Source: Mytilinidion resinicola
Taxonomy: Eukaryota > Ascomycota > Dothideomycetes > Mytilinidiales > Mytilinidiaceae
Direction: 5' to 3'
NCBI RefSeq assembly: GCF_010093595.1
Contig: NW_022985454.1
Location: forward strand, 797,473-861,472
DNA: 64,000 bases
Translations under genes and position numbers: made by a program
In this document: one piece after another, positions 22,952-33,100 of the stretch
Layout: every line of letters begins with the position of its first letter
Numbering within the stretch: the stretch's first letter is position 1
The notes under the pieces: model-generated
Databases searched by the model: none
Seen by the model: only the letters and a program-made list of their open reading frames with translations
What the model was told of the DNA's origin: nothing

Positions 22952-23991
22952 AGCGACGGGTTTGGGGGTATTTCTTGTTCACCTGTCTTCGATTGTTAGC
23001 CATCGCCGTTATTGTTACAAACTATCATGTCCAAATTCTGCTAATGTAGGGCAATAAGGAAGTCAAGCTAGCTTACGAATGAATCAACGCGTAGTAGGTG
23101 CACTTAAGGATACGTAAATGTGCGCTATAGTAAGATGCTATCGTGGGGCCTAACGACTCAGAACGATGTGGCTGGAGGTGGGTTGGTACAGCTTTATTGT
23201 CGCGGCGTTTTACCCTCGGGCGAACATTCTGAATTATATGACAGCGAAAGGGAATGGATAATACACCGTGAGCGGAGAACCTTGTCATCTAATATTTATA
23301 CCGAAGACCATCCGTCTTTTTGTTCTCAAATTCAGACCTACCTAAAGTCCAACATCCGATGTTGCTCCTTGTGTATTTCCCCGGATTTATTTATGCGGGG
23401 TTTCTAGCGGAGATCGTGTGTAAGTCCTGGGGTATCACGATGCTTTTCTGATATGTCTAGCTCTGTCCATACACACTCAGGATCTACGTTATTATTACAC
23501 CGCTCTCAGTACGAGCGTTTTCTTGTGATATTTTCCCACGGTCTAAACTTACAAGGTCGCGTTTATGACGTTGTTAGGTGCAATCCTCAGACATATATGG
23601 GGGTGTCTTACTACTATACGTTCCTACGCAGGCGGTTATAAATTTGCTTTTAGTTTGTAGGTCTTACGTCGTACTAGCACAGTCTAAGATTTTCCAGAAT
23701 AGAGTGTGTACACTGCTTTACCACTGCTTGGGGTACCCCCATAGGTTTTCATAGCTCGGAATCCAACATTCACTTTGATGCAGTGGATATCGGGCTGCCT
23801 CTTGATTGACCGACCATATGTTAGCGGGGCCACTCCTCACAGAGCTATCGAGCGACCAAAAGTGGAGCCTGAGCAGTAGTTTGTCCGTGTTCAACATCGC
23901 TACAGCGAAGCATCTGATCTACAGCTATCAAGGGAAGAGAATCTTGACCCAACCCCATTTCACAGCAAGACATCCTCCGTCCCGCCGTTAC
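22952..23991. other. intergenic region with one MITE, no gene seen
   Basis: About 1 kb between two minus-strand genes. It contains MITE copy 5 at about 23680-23900; otherwise AT-richer DNA without a supported frame. Confidence 0.45.
23680..23900. mobile_element. MITE copy 5
   Basis: Matches the family interior in the orientation opposite to copy 1: CTTTACCACTGCTTGGGGTA, CCCCCATAGG, GGGCTGCCTCTTGATTGAC, GGGGCCACTCCTCACAG, TATCGAGCGACC. The ends are eroded; limits are approximate. Confidence 0.55.
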
Positions 23992-24951
23992 TTACTCCAT
24001 TTCCATCGAATCCCCACCCTCATTCGCTTGCTCCGTACCCGCACTAGGCACCACATGCCTCGACTGGCCCAGATACTCGAACGGTCGAACGGTAGGATCC
24101 AAACCAGACGCCCTCACCTCAGCCATGCCCTGCATCTTCGTCTCCTGAGCGGCCTCCTCCACCTCCACCTTCTCCGCACTACCCATATCTCCAAGCATCT
24201 CCTTCGTCTGAGGCTTCTTCGTCCGAGACATCCCCTCCACCCCTATCTTCTCAGCACTGCTCACATCTCCAAGCACCATCTCAATCTCCTTGGCACCGCT
24301 ATTGATCGCTACAATATCCTCCAACGCCAGACGCCGAGCTCTGGCCGCCATCTCCTCCAAAAGCTCACGCGAACTCATAGCCGTGCCGTGCACTTCGCGC
24401 ATATGGTTGATGATGCCGCCCACACCGCCCAAGTAGAAGAGCTTCGTCTTCTGTTTACGGCGGCTACGGAAAGTCTTCTCGCAGGCGTTCGCGTGGCACG
24501 TCGGGCACTTCAGCTCGACATACTCCGCGCCCGCACCCGAGACAAGCTTGATGATTGTAGGAAACTTGGCTGCGTCGTGGAGGGGCTTGGTGGACTCTGT
24601 GACGGCGGGGGGAGCGGGCTCGGCGGCAAGCGTTGGCGGAATTGTAGGATATAGGGCGACAATAGCGCGGAAACGGGCCTCAGCAGACGCGATGAAGGCA
24701 GCGTGGAGGGCATCGCGCTGCAAGATGAAGTTGAAGGTCTCCATCTTAGTTAGGGCCCGGTTGGGGTTGGAGTGGAGGGCAGCGCCGGCCTGGAGATAGG
24801 CCTCGATGTGCTGCTCGAAGGCGTGCAGCTCGCTGGCATTGCTGGCGGTTTGCTGGTCCTGGAGTTGCTTGTGCAGCTTCTTGAAGTAGTCGGTATGCTG
24901 CTGCTCCTCCCGCTCCACCTTCACCTTTGCGTATTCCTCTAAGAGTGACAT
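23992..24951 (-). CDS. hypothetical protein with CxxC...HxxxxH motif
   Basis: Intronless, 319 aa. The N-terminal ~60 residues are charged and helical, with coiled-coil potential (MSLLEEYAKVKVEREEQQH). The centre holds C149-x2-C152 (ELKCPTCHANACEKTF), a basic stretch (RSRRKQKTK) and H183-x4-H188 (NHMREVHG). These could bind one zinc ion in an atypical C2H2-like arrangement with a 30-residue loop. The C-terminal third is acidic with two similar GDVSSAEK / GDMGSAEK segments, probably disordered. I do not recognise the family; nuclear or nucleic-acid function is only a guess from the basic Cys/His patch. Confidence 0.65.
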   Translation of the reverse strand: MSLLEEYAKVKVEREEQQHTDYFKKLHKQLQDQQTASNASELHAFEQHIEAYLQAGAALHSNPNRALTKMETFNFILQRDALHAAFIASAEARFRAIVALYPTIPPTLAAEPAPPAVTESTKPLHDAAKFPTIIKLVSGAGAEYVELKCPTCHANACEKTFRSRRKQKTKLFYLGGVGGIINHMREVHGTAMSSRELLEEMAARARRLALEDIVAINSGAKEIEMVLGDVSSAEKIGVEGMSRTKKPQTKEMLGDMGSAEKVEVEEAAQETKMQGMAEVRASGLDPTVRPFEYLGQSRHVVPSAGTEQANEGGDSMEME

Positions 24952-26409
24952 GCTCGTATAGACCGGAACTGATGGAGAAGTGATTGGGACTGAGTGATGT
25001 ATTGGAAGAGGTAAACAATAGCTTCAGGGAGGTGATTGGCTGTTTGTGGCTGCCCTGGTCGGTAGATGCTTGGTGACTTGACGCGGTGGAGGGCGGTGTT
25101 TTCCAGTACTGTGTTTTCAGAACCTGGAGGCGGTTGACATTCACAACGACCGCGGTGACGGCGTTTGATTGGCCACAAGGCGATGGTCACGTGATGACCA
25201 CTTACACTTGGATCCATCCCGCCAATCCCTGCATCCCCTAAACCAGTATGAATGGACTGTAAGCTATTCCAGAACGAAATGGGTACACTGGGTTACCATT
25301 GCTTGGGGTGCTCCCATAGGGCTTCCAAAAGCTGGGCACGATGTCAAATTCCAGACAGCGAAATCTAGGCTATCTCGTGACTGGCTAGATCCCTTCCAAT
25401 GGGGCTCCTCCTGACAGCGGTGTCCACCTCCCAAAGCGATAGGTTGTTAGTCTGTGCACACTGGTTTGCCACTGTTTGAGGTGCCCCTATGGTGTTTCCA
25501 AAACGAGGGCAGGATGGAAAGCTCGACGCCCTAAAATCTTAGCTGGCTCTTGAAGACTCTTGCTGGACCGGCTACATGGTGAAGTACTTCCGGGGAGCGG
25601 TGTACTAGAAAAGAGCACCCAAGTAGAGAACTTGTCCGTATACCTGGTACGGTGACATGACTATAGCCTAAGAGTAAGCTTACAGTCGCCTGCGCAGGAC
25701 CGTATAGTAGTGAGACACCCCTGGGCATGTCCAAGAATTGTACTTAATAATTCTATAGAAGAGGCCTTGTGATTTAAGTCTATAGAGAAGGAGCACAAAA
25801 AAATGCCTATATTGAGAGCGGTGTAACGATAGCGCAGGTTAAGAGTGTGCAGAAAGAGAGCTCTTGATTGGCCAACTACCCGCTTGCTCAGGCACTCCTG
25901 ACGATGGCGTCCCGCATGCAAGAGCTCCAAATACGATGAAAAAGTTGATACAGTGGAAATAAGACTGGCTTTTTACTCGCTGGGTGCTTGCTAGCTGGGG
26001 TCCTCCTTACAGTGGTATCGAGCGAGCAAGAGTTGAGCCTAAGGAATTGAATTTGGATGTGTTAAAATCTATAGCCTGATTCTTAGTGTCATGCTAAACC
26101 CGTTTGCCCACTTGGTTAGCACTGCTTGTAGGGCCCCCATATGCTTTCAAAAGTTTGTGCATGTTGTATATGTTCACCCAGTGGGAATCAGACGACCTTT
26201 TGGTCGGCCAGGAATCTCTTTGCCGAGGCACCGCTGACGGTAGTGTTGGCAAGGCAAGACCTCCGAATACGATGCAAAGATTGAGGTAGCGGGAATTAGA
26301 CTGCCTCTTGACTGGGCGGCCGCCTGGCAACGGGGCTGCTCCTGACAGCGGTGTCTAGCTTCCAAAATAGCACTCAAGTAGTGGTATATCCAAGTGCCAT
26401 GTCCCAGAC
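24952..26409. other. MITE-rich intergenic region, no gene seen
   Basis: The first 250 bp are probably promoter of the 23992-24951 gene. From 25250 on, the sequence is nearly all MITE-family material (see the cluster entry). Confidence 0.5.
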
Positions 26410-26425
26410 TTATGGCCTGGTGCTA
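25250..26425. mobile_element. cluster of about five MITE copies, partly nested
   Basis: Successive family segments: about 25250-25440 (TTACCATTGCTTGGGGTG ... GGGGCTCCTCCTGACAGCGG), about 25445-25680 (CTGTGCACACTGGTTTGCC ... GAGCGGTGTACTAG), about 25870-26070 (TTGATTGGCCAACTACCCGC ... TACAGTGGTATCGAGCGAGC), and 26095-26425 (two copies fused; last end AGACTTATGGCCTGGTGCTA). All share the CACTGCTTGGGGT, GACTGCCTCTTGACTGG and CTGACAGCGGTGTC landmarks. The right end overlaps the coding sequence of the MFS gene. Confidence 0.6.
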
Positions 26426-28182
26426 GACGCTTGGCTATCCTCCAGTCTTTTGCGTCGAGATTCACGCCAGCCTGGACCCCATCTCATCAACACAAGAAGG
26501 ATCGGCGACGTGCAGAAAACGACAGCGGCGATGAAAGTAAAGCACCACCCTCTTCCCATGCTATCGATCATTATCTGGATGATAGCCGTTCCCGCAGCTC
26601 CTAGCAGACATCTGGCCAGGTTATTGGCCGCCGTAGCGGTCGCCGGGCTGAGGGGATAAAAGTCGACCAGCAGAACGCTCATGCAATTGAAAGCACCGGA
26701 GAGGCCGATGCCCATAATAAAGTGGAGGACCAAGGGCACAGCGAGAGAGGTTTCAACTTCCACGACCCAGCCATAGCAGAGTAACGCAGCATTTCCGAGG
26801 TACACTAACGGAATTGCGACTTGGATTCGAGCCCTTTCGATTGGGATCTTTTTGAGATCGTCTCCGCGTTTTCGGTCAATAGTGACGCCGGCTTTCTTTG
26901 CTAGCCGGCGGTAGTTCCAATCCATCAAGCGTCCGCAAGTCAGAGGTGCGCATAATGCGCCGAATCCGAACGGGATAAAAGAAAGCCCAATTTGTAGATC
27001 GTTAAAGCCGTAGATTTGTTCGAAGAGATAGGGCACAGAGGCAATGACGTCGTAGAACGCGGTATACACAAGGCTATTGAAGAGAAGTAGCAGGCCGACA
27101 TCTTTTTCGAACATAACATGAAGCGTACCCAGCGGGTTCGGGAATCGAAGTTTTCGTTTGCTGGCCAGTTCTGCCTGCGCAGCGCGGCTTTCATCGCGAG
27201 ACACTGTCGGAGTAAGTTGACCCTCGGCTTTCTTGGCTTTCCGTGTCTCTAGCCAGTTCAGTAACGACATGTTCCATCCTTGGGGTGGGATACTGCCATT
27301 CCCGACAACATTCCTTGCCGTCTCAGGGAAGCAGATAAAGAAGGGAATCATATAGGCTGCCGACATGATCACCAGGAACCAAAAGATCGATCTCCAGCCG
27401 AGGAATTGAGCCAGCAATCCACCAATTACAGGGCCAACAGCGGGAGCAATCATAGGACCCTAAGAAGTGGTCAGCACGCAGCCGGATTGCATATAAAAGA
27501 CATTTACACTAGTAGCATATCCCATCCATGTCCCTCGCTCTGAGCTAGTGGCAATATCCGCTACAACACCGTTCCCAAGAGCGATAGTGGAACTGCTACC
27601 ACTGCTTTGCAGGCACCGGAGAATGAAGAGTGCAGCGAAGGAATTCTGCAGCGCAAGTCCAATGCAAGCTCCGACATAAAGAATGAGGCCGATGGCGTAT
27701 GCTGGTCTCCGTCCAGCCATATCGGCAAGATCGCCGAATATAGTGGGAGCTAATCCTTGGAAGATCATGTAAGATGTGAGGGTCAGATTTATTAAAGAGT
27801 TCGAGACGTGCATCTCCCGTGCGAGTGTATTCAGAGCCGGAAAATAGATGTTGGCGGATAGCGGGGAGAAGAAGCCACCCCAAGCAACGAGAAAGACGAT
27901 GAATCGCTTTTGACTTTTGCTGAACACAGAGTAGGGAGGACCTGACGACTGGATGGTCGACAAGGCCTCGAGATCCTGGATTTGATCGTGTTCGTGTTGG
28001 TCCTCATCCAGAGAAGGATTTCGTGACGTCGCGGTAGATTTTTGGCTCACGCGACCCGTCTCTTTCTCAACCGCGAACTCTGGGGAAGTCTCCAGCCGAG
28101 AATCTGCTTCAATCCCAAGAGCGGAGATGGCAACGGGCACCCCCGTTTTCTCGACATCATGGAGTTGGTGGTCTTTTTCCAT
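26410..28182 (-). CDS. MFS drug:H+ antiporter (DHA1 type, 12 TM)
   Basis: Exons 28182-27508 and 27459-26410, 574 aa. An acidic cytosolic N-terminus is followed by helices starting at FIVFLVAWGGFFSPLSANIY. Loop 2-3 has the MFS signature GDLADMAGRRPAY. Helix 5 motif C is split by the intron and reads GPMIAPAVGPVIGGLLAQ. It lies in the family of fungal polyamine/azole exporters (Flu1, Tpo1, Qdr-like). Substrate cannot be told. The last residues (STRP) and the TAA stop lie in the terminal inverted repeat of a MITE, so the present C-terminus is element-derived. The start is the ATG at 28182 (MEKDHQLHDVEK); the frame extends upstream but without another ATG. Confidence 0.88.
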
Positions 28183-29021
28183 GATAGTGCAACCGGTGAT
28201 AGTCTTGCTTTCAGCGTGCAACTCTGCATGAGGGTTTGCGAAAGTTGAGCAAGCCGTCGAAGCAGACCTCTAGCATGCCTAACGGGTGGAGACAATAGGC
28301 CATTTCCGATTCAGACAAGCCCAGCGGCGACATCGGCATCAGTAGAGATGGCTATGTCCGCAAGCTATCGAATGCTCTCGCTATTGGCCACCGGCGGGGT
28401 GCTTTGCTGAAAGTAGCTGGTGGTTGCTCTCCGTTGCCGGATTGCCGCTGCAACGATAGCGAATTTCCTAGGTTGCCTGCCGGCGATCCGGCAGGCAGCT
28501 CAAAGCCGCCCTATTCCCGTCCCATGCCTCCTCGGACAGAATTTGCATCGTTGGGCGTGTTCATTCAGTCTGGAATGACCGAGAAGGCTTGGTATAGATG
28601 AATGACAAGAAATATAGAAGTTGATGAAGAAAGGGGGGATAAGCAACTGTCAGCGCGGGCTACCGATGGCTGTAAGGGCGCTTGGTACCTTTGTATGTAC
28701 ACGGAAGTTGCTTAACACCGTGACACAACCAAGTGCTTTCATCACCGACATGGACGCAAAAGAATATATGATATCTAGCATGTAAGCATATAAGACGATC
28801 TAGTGTGATTCTTCTACGCGTACTAAAGAGTGTCTAGATCAATTAGTGTCCTCAAACATCATCCACCACCCATTAGACGATTAGAATACTCCGTAGCGAC
28901 AGCATGACAGCTAAAAGAACAATATTCGTGGCGAACAAATACACAATATACAAAACAAAAACAAGTCATAAATCATACACCGCGAGACCCCTCTCATCTT
29001 CGGACCACTCCTCAAACGACA
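28183..29021. other. intergenic region, no gene seen
   Basis: 840 bp holding the MFS promoter and probably the 3-prime end of the small PPxY gene. A perfect 8-bp palindrome-type arm (GCCTGCCGGCGATCCGGCAGGC) lies near 28476-28497 and could form a short hairpin. Confidence 0.4.
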
Positions 29022-29369
29022 TTACAACTTCCTCTTTTCGTCCCCAGCAACCAAACCACGGCCACCATAACCGCTACCCATCGTGTTCTCATAAGTCGTT
29101 GTATAATCCCACGTCGGCACATTGTCGTAGTCCGGCGGGTTCTCCTCGTGCGCCTCAATCTCCTTCGAGTCCCTAGAGATCTGCGCATCCTGGATTGCGG
29201 ACCGACGAGCTTCTTCATAACTCAGCTCCTCCTCGATAGCTCTGGTAGCCTTCTCTTCTTCGCGCGCTTTGCGCTTCTGCTGGACCTTTTGGGTGCCAAG
29301 GACCACGCCGGCGATGACGAGGGAGGCGATGGGGCCACGACGGCGGTTGTTGTTGCGTCTGCAGCACAT
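29022..29369 (-). CDS. small hypothetical protein with PPxY motif
   Basis: Intronless, 115 aa. Starts MCCRRNNNRRRGP with two cysteines at positions 2-3 (possible lipidation), then a short hydrophobic stretch (IASLVIAGVVLG), a charged helix (QQKRKAREEEKATRAIEEEL) and a PPDY motif (ENPPDYDNVP). PPxY motifs bind WW domains, for example of Nedd4/Rsp5-type ubiquitin ligases. The whole could be a small membrane-associated adaptor. No family recognised; small size keeps confidence moderate. Confidence 0.55.
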   Translation of the reverse strand: MCCRRNNNRRRGPIASLVIAGVVLGTQKVQQKRKAREEEKATRAIEEELSYEEARRSAIQDAQISRDSKEIEAHEENPPDYDNVPTWDYTTTYENTMGSGYGGRGLVAGDEKRKL

Positions 29370-30159
29370 GTCGCTCGGGGTTGGGATTGGAATTGGGATT
29401 GGGGTTCGGATTGGCTTTTCGACGAAAAGTTGAAGAGATTGGTTGTGGAATTCGATTGAGATATGATTGAATGATTGATGATGGATAGAGAATATCTGTT
29501 TACCTGTAATACCTATTATATATGTGAGACAAGCCTCTCTAGGAGAGGACTACGCACGTAAGCTGCGACGTGTACCTTTGAAGGTAGACACATGGTTGCT
29601 CCGAGCATGATGCACAGGGAGTGGTTGGTGTTTTGGTGCGGCGCTACGGTTGCGTCATGGAGCGCGTCAACCAATCGGATCTCGTTAAGACCCCGAGCAC
29701 AGCCACTTGCTTACGGCCGAGAGTGAATTGGGGAGAAGTTCAAGAGGTTTGTTCACTGAATTGGAAAGTTTCCAGTGACGAACTACAGCTAGGCTAATTT
29801 ACGTTTGATGCTGCTATGACGTAAAGGGTTCCGCTATAGATTGCTAGTTGCTTATTATCAGTCGTCACGTGCTGAGATATGAGGGATTGCATCAACATTT
29901 ACAATCTGCTCTTACCACTGCCTGTGGTACCCCCGTGGGGCGCTTAAAGTCCAGGTACAATGTTAAGTTTCATGTAGTGGGAACTAAGCTGCCTCTTGAC
30001 TGGCTAGCTTCCTGGCACTGGAGCTTCCAAAGTGATATCCAAGCAGTGTTATATCCGTGAGTATGATATCTATCACATCCGACGACCATGCCGGTACCAT
30101 CCCTCTATAATGTAGCGTTCAATTTCAGAAGATTCGCGATACACGAGCGCTGAATAAAG
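29370..30159. other. intergenic region with one MITE
   Basis: About 790 bp, promoter of the small PPxY gene and 3-prime side of the hydrolase-CorA gene. MITE copy at about 29890-30075; nothing else recognised. Confidence 0.45.
29890..30075. mobile_element. MITE copy near 29.9 kb
   Basis: Landmarks TTACCACTGCCTGTGGTACC, AAGCTGCCTCTTGACTGGC, GAGCTTCCAAAGTGATATCC and TTATATCCGTG match the family. The 5-prime end is unclear. It sits just beyond the stop of the hydrolase-CorA gene. Confidence 0.55.
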
Positions 30160-33100
30160 CTAGACGAAGGAATCCACGTCATCATCCGAGTCCGATTCAA
30201 GGCCCTCATCCTGTTTCCCAGATCTTTGAAAAGGCATCCACTTCCTCCGTCTCCCGCTCCCATTTCCCTGAAGCCCCGGTACATCAGATCCGGAAGCCAC
30301 ACTGGACGGCCTGTGTCGCATTTTCCTCTCCCGCTTCTTTTGAGTCCTTGCCTCTGCACGTGCCTTTCTCCGCTCTATTTTATGCCTCTTCACAGCCTTC
30401 TTGAAGGCGTATATCCTTCCAATTCCAACGCTTTTCTTAGCCTTACGAAGCCAAGTTGAAAGCTTTACAAAGCCAGACCATTTGGAGACGAACTCGATGA
30501 GTATGATGAGGCATTCTACGAGGATTTCGAAGGAGGAGGTTACGGCTTCGCGGAAGCTGCTGTTCATTGCGAAGAGGAAGGCCAGTACGATTACCACGAA
30601 TGAGAGGGGAACTGCATAGGGCTGTGTTAGCAGCGTTTCGACGAGGTAGTGGATAGGAGTATTTACGCATTGTCGACAAGATGACCTTCATCGAGACTGT
30701 TCCCGCATTTCCACCCCATTCGGAAACGTTCATACCGTACAAAGAGGTAAAAAAGGAGAGCGGAAGCTGGATACCCTAGTTAGTTGGTCGTTTCCGAAAG
30801 TAGCAAGGGCTACTTACAAAGAATACGGTGAAGACTGTAGTGCAAGAAAGATCAGCACACTGAACGAAATAAAGGAGCATTTCGAGCTACGGAGGACTTA
30901 CCAGTAAAAATAGTAACAGCGCGAGACTGCTTGCCTGCCGCTACAGCCTGGTTGATCGATATTTGATTCTGCTGTAAGCTGATAAGCTCCTCAAACCCTT
31001 TCTTTGCCATTTCCATGTTCATAGTCATTCGCCGCACTTGTTCTTGCTTGCGCCCGATGATTCCAAGGGTTTCTTGCAGATATGCTGCACCTTTCGACTT
31101 TCCGAGGTTGAGATGCTTGTCGTACATTCGCTGCATCTTCGAAATATGCAGGTTCTGCTTGTTTAGGATCTTGGTGATGATTCTCAGCTCGTCCTCAACA
31201 TCGCGAAGCTCACGCAGATCTCGGAGATCTTGGAAAACCTGCTTGATTTCCTTGCTTGAGTCCGCGAGACTCAATCCACGGCGCAGATTCAAAGATGCCC
31301 AAGACGTAGCTTGTTTCTCGATCTGGTAATGTTAGTATAGGTCTTGGCTATAAGTCTGTGCACACCGGTTTGCCCCTGCTTAGGGTGCCTCAAGGGACTG
31401 TTAAAACCCAGAATCCGATGTCAAGGTCGATGTAGTAGAGATTAGGTTGCCATTTGACTGACCGACTATCTGCTAGCCGGGGCACCCCTCACAATGGTAT
31501 CAAGTGAGCAAGAATGGAGCCGAGCAGTGACGAATCCATGTGCCGAGACTGTAAGGGGGCGAAGAAAGAAGAAATCTTGAGGCTTACTAGTTTATCAATG
31601 TACTCGGCAAAGTTTCGCAATGCTTGCGGACCGCTGTCCTCGAATCTGTCGAAGAGAGCAGTAACCACATGCTTCACTATAAAGGCGGCAAGGTCCCACT
31701 GGTTCTTGAACGGGTCCTCACTGTCCTCTATCTCTCGTTGAATACATGTTCGGAGATCGCCCTCGGCTATCAGTCTCGCCGAGACGAAGTTTGATGGATC
31801 TAGGTCAATTGCAGACGAATGCGCGGGTGTAGGTTTGTCTTTGTTAGTCGACAACTCGACCTCCTTGGGAGGGAAAAACGTCACCACGGAAGCTGGCTTG
31901 TGTTAGTGGCTTTTGAGCAAGAGAGTGGAGGACCGTGACTCGAACAATTGCTTTTGTAAAGAAAAGGAAATCTTCCGGTTGGATACAGTACCAAGACATA
32001 AGTCTGAGCACTCCTTGCAACTGGCTGGGTTACCCTGACAGGCTTTGCCAATTCCAAATACGATGCAAAGCTCAACGCATTGGAAATTAGACTACCCTTT
32101 GACCAATTGAAGGCATTTTAGGGTACTCCTTGTAGTGGTGTCGACAGAGCAAGAGCGAAGCCAGAGCAGTTGTATATCCGTGTGCCCATACGTCTGATCT
32201 AGTAGTGTAATAGGTGGGCGATGCCACGGGCGATGCAGTCCTGATATGAAAAGGTAATGCTCACCATCATCTAATACCCACATCCACAACTGATCCACCA
32301 CCAAGACATTTCCCGTTTCATCAACATCATTGCTCTGATCGTGGACGCTGTCTACGTCTTCATGATCCGGAGCCTCGTTCGAAAGACTACCGATGCCTTT
32401 CCGTGTGCATTTGTGTAGTATCTGATCCTTGTCTCTTGCAGAGGTGTCAGGGAGAGTAGAGTACATGTACTGGTCGAGAGAACGGCGACAATGAAGTAGA
32501 TCGCCCGGGATGAGATGGTGCCATAAGAAGCGCAGCTCCGGAGAATTCTCAATGTATCCCTTGATCTTCTTGAACGTGCTAACTTCATTGATTAGGTCGT
32601 CCTCTACGGATTTCTGCTCCGCGGTCGGTATTGCTTCAGTCTGCCCGAAAGGATACTTCTCGTCTGGCGTGGAGGGAAAATCGATGATGCTGGGAGGTCT
32701 TTCGAAGGGTTCAGGGTCATTTCGCATACAATTAGCTGTCCTCAATAGCTTGCGATTCGCCTTCATACGTTCTTTGATTACGACTTCGCGTTTGTTGAGA
32801 TGCTTGAAAGATTCCCAATGCAAATAAGCTAGAGAGGTATTAGTTAATTTACTTTAAATGGGTAGGCACGGTCGACGACACTCACGGAGATACAAAATCA
32901 TCTGCGATGCCTTGCATATGTCATTATCTTCTTGGCGATGGACGCGTTTTCTTTCCTTCTCCTTGCTCTTACTCATGTAATCCGAGAGGCTGGAAACGAT
33001 TTTGCTTCCCTTTTCACTAAGCAGCTCACGTAACTCTTCGGAGATAGGTGCATCCTTTACGGTTGCGTCTTAGGGAGCTTTAGCGAACCTCGAATAAGAT

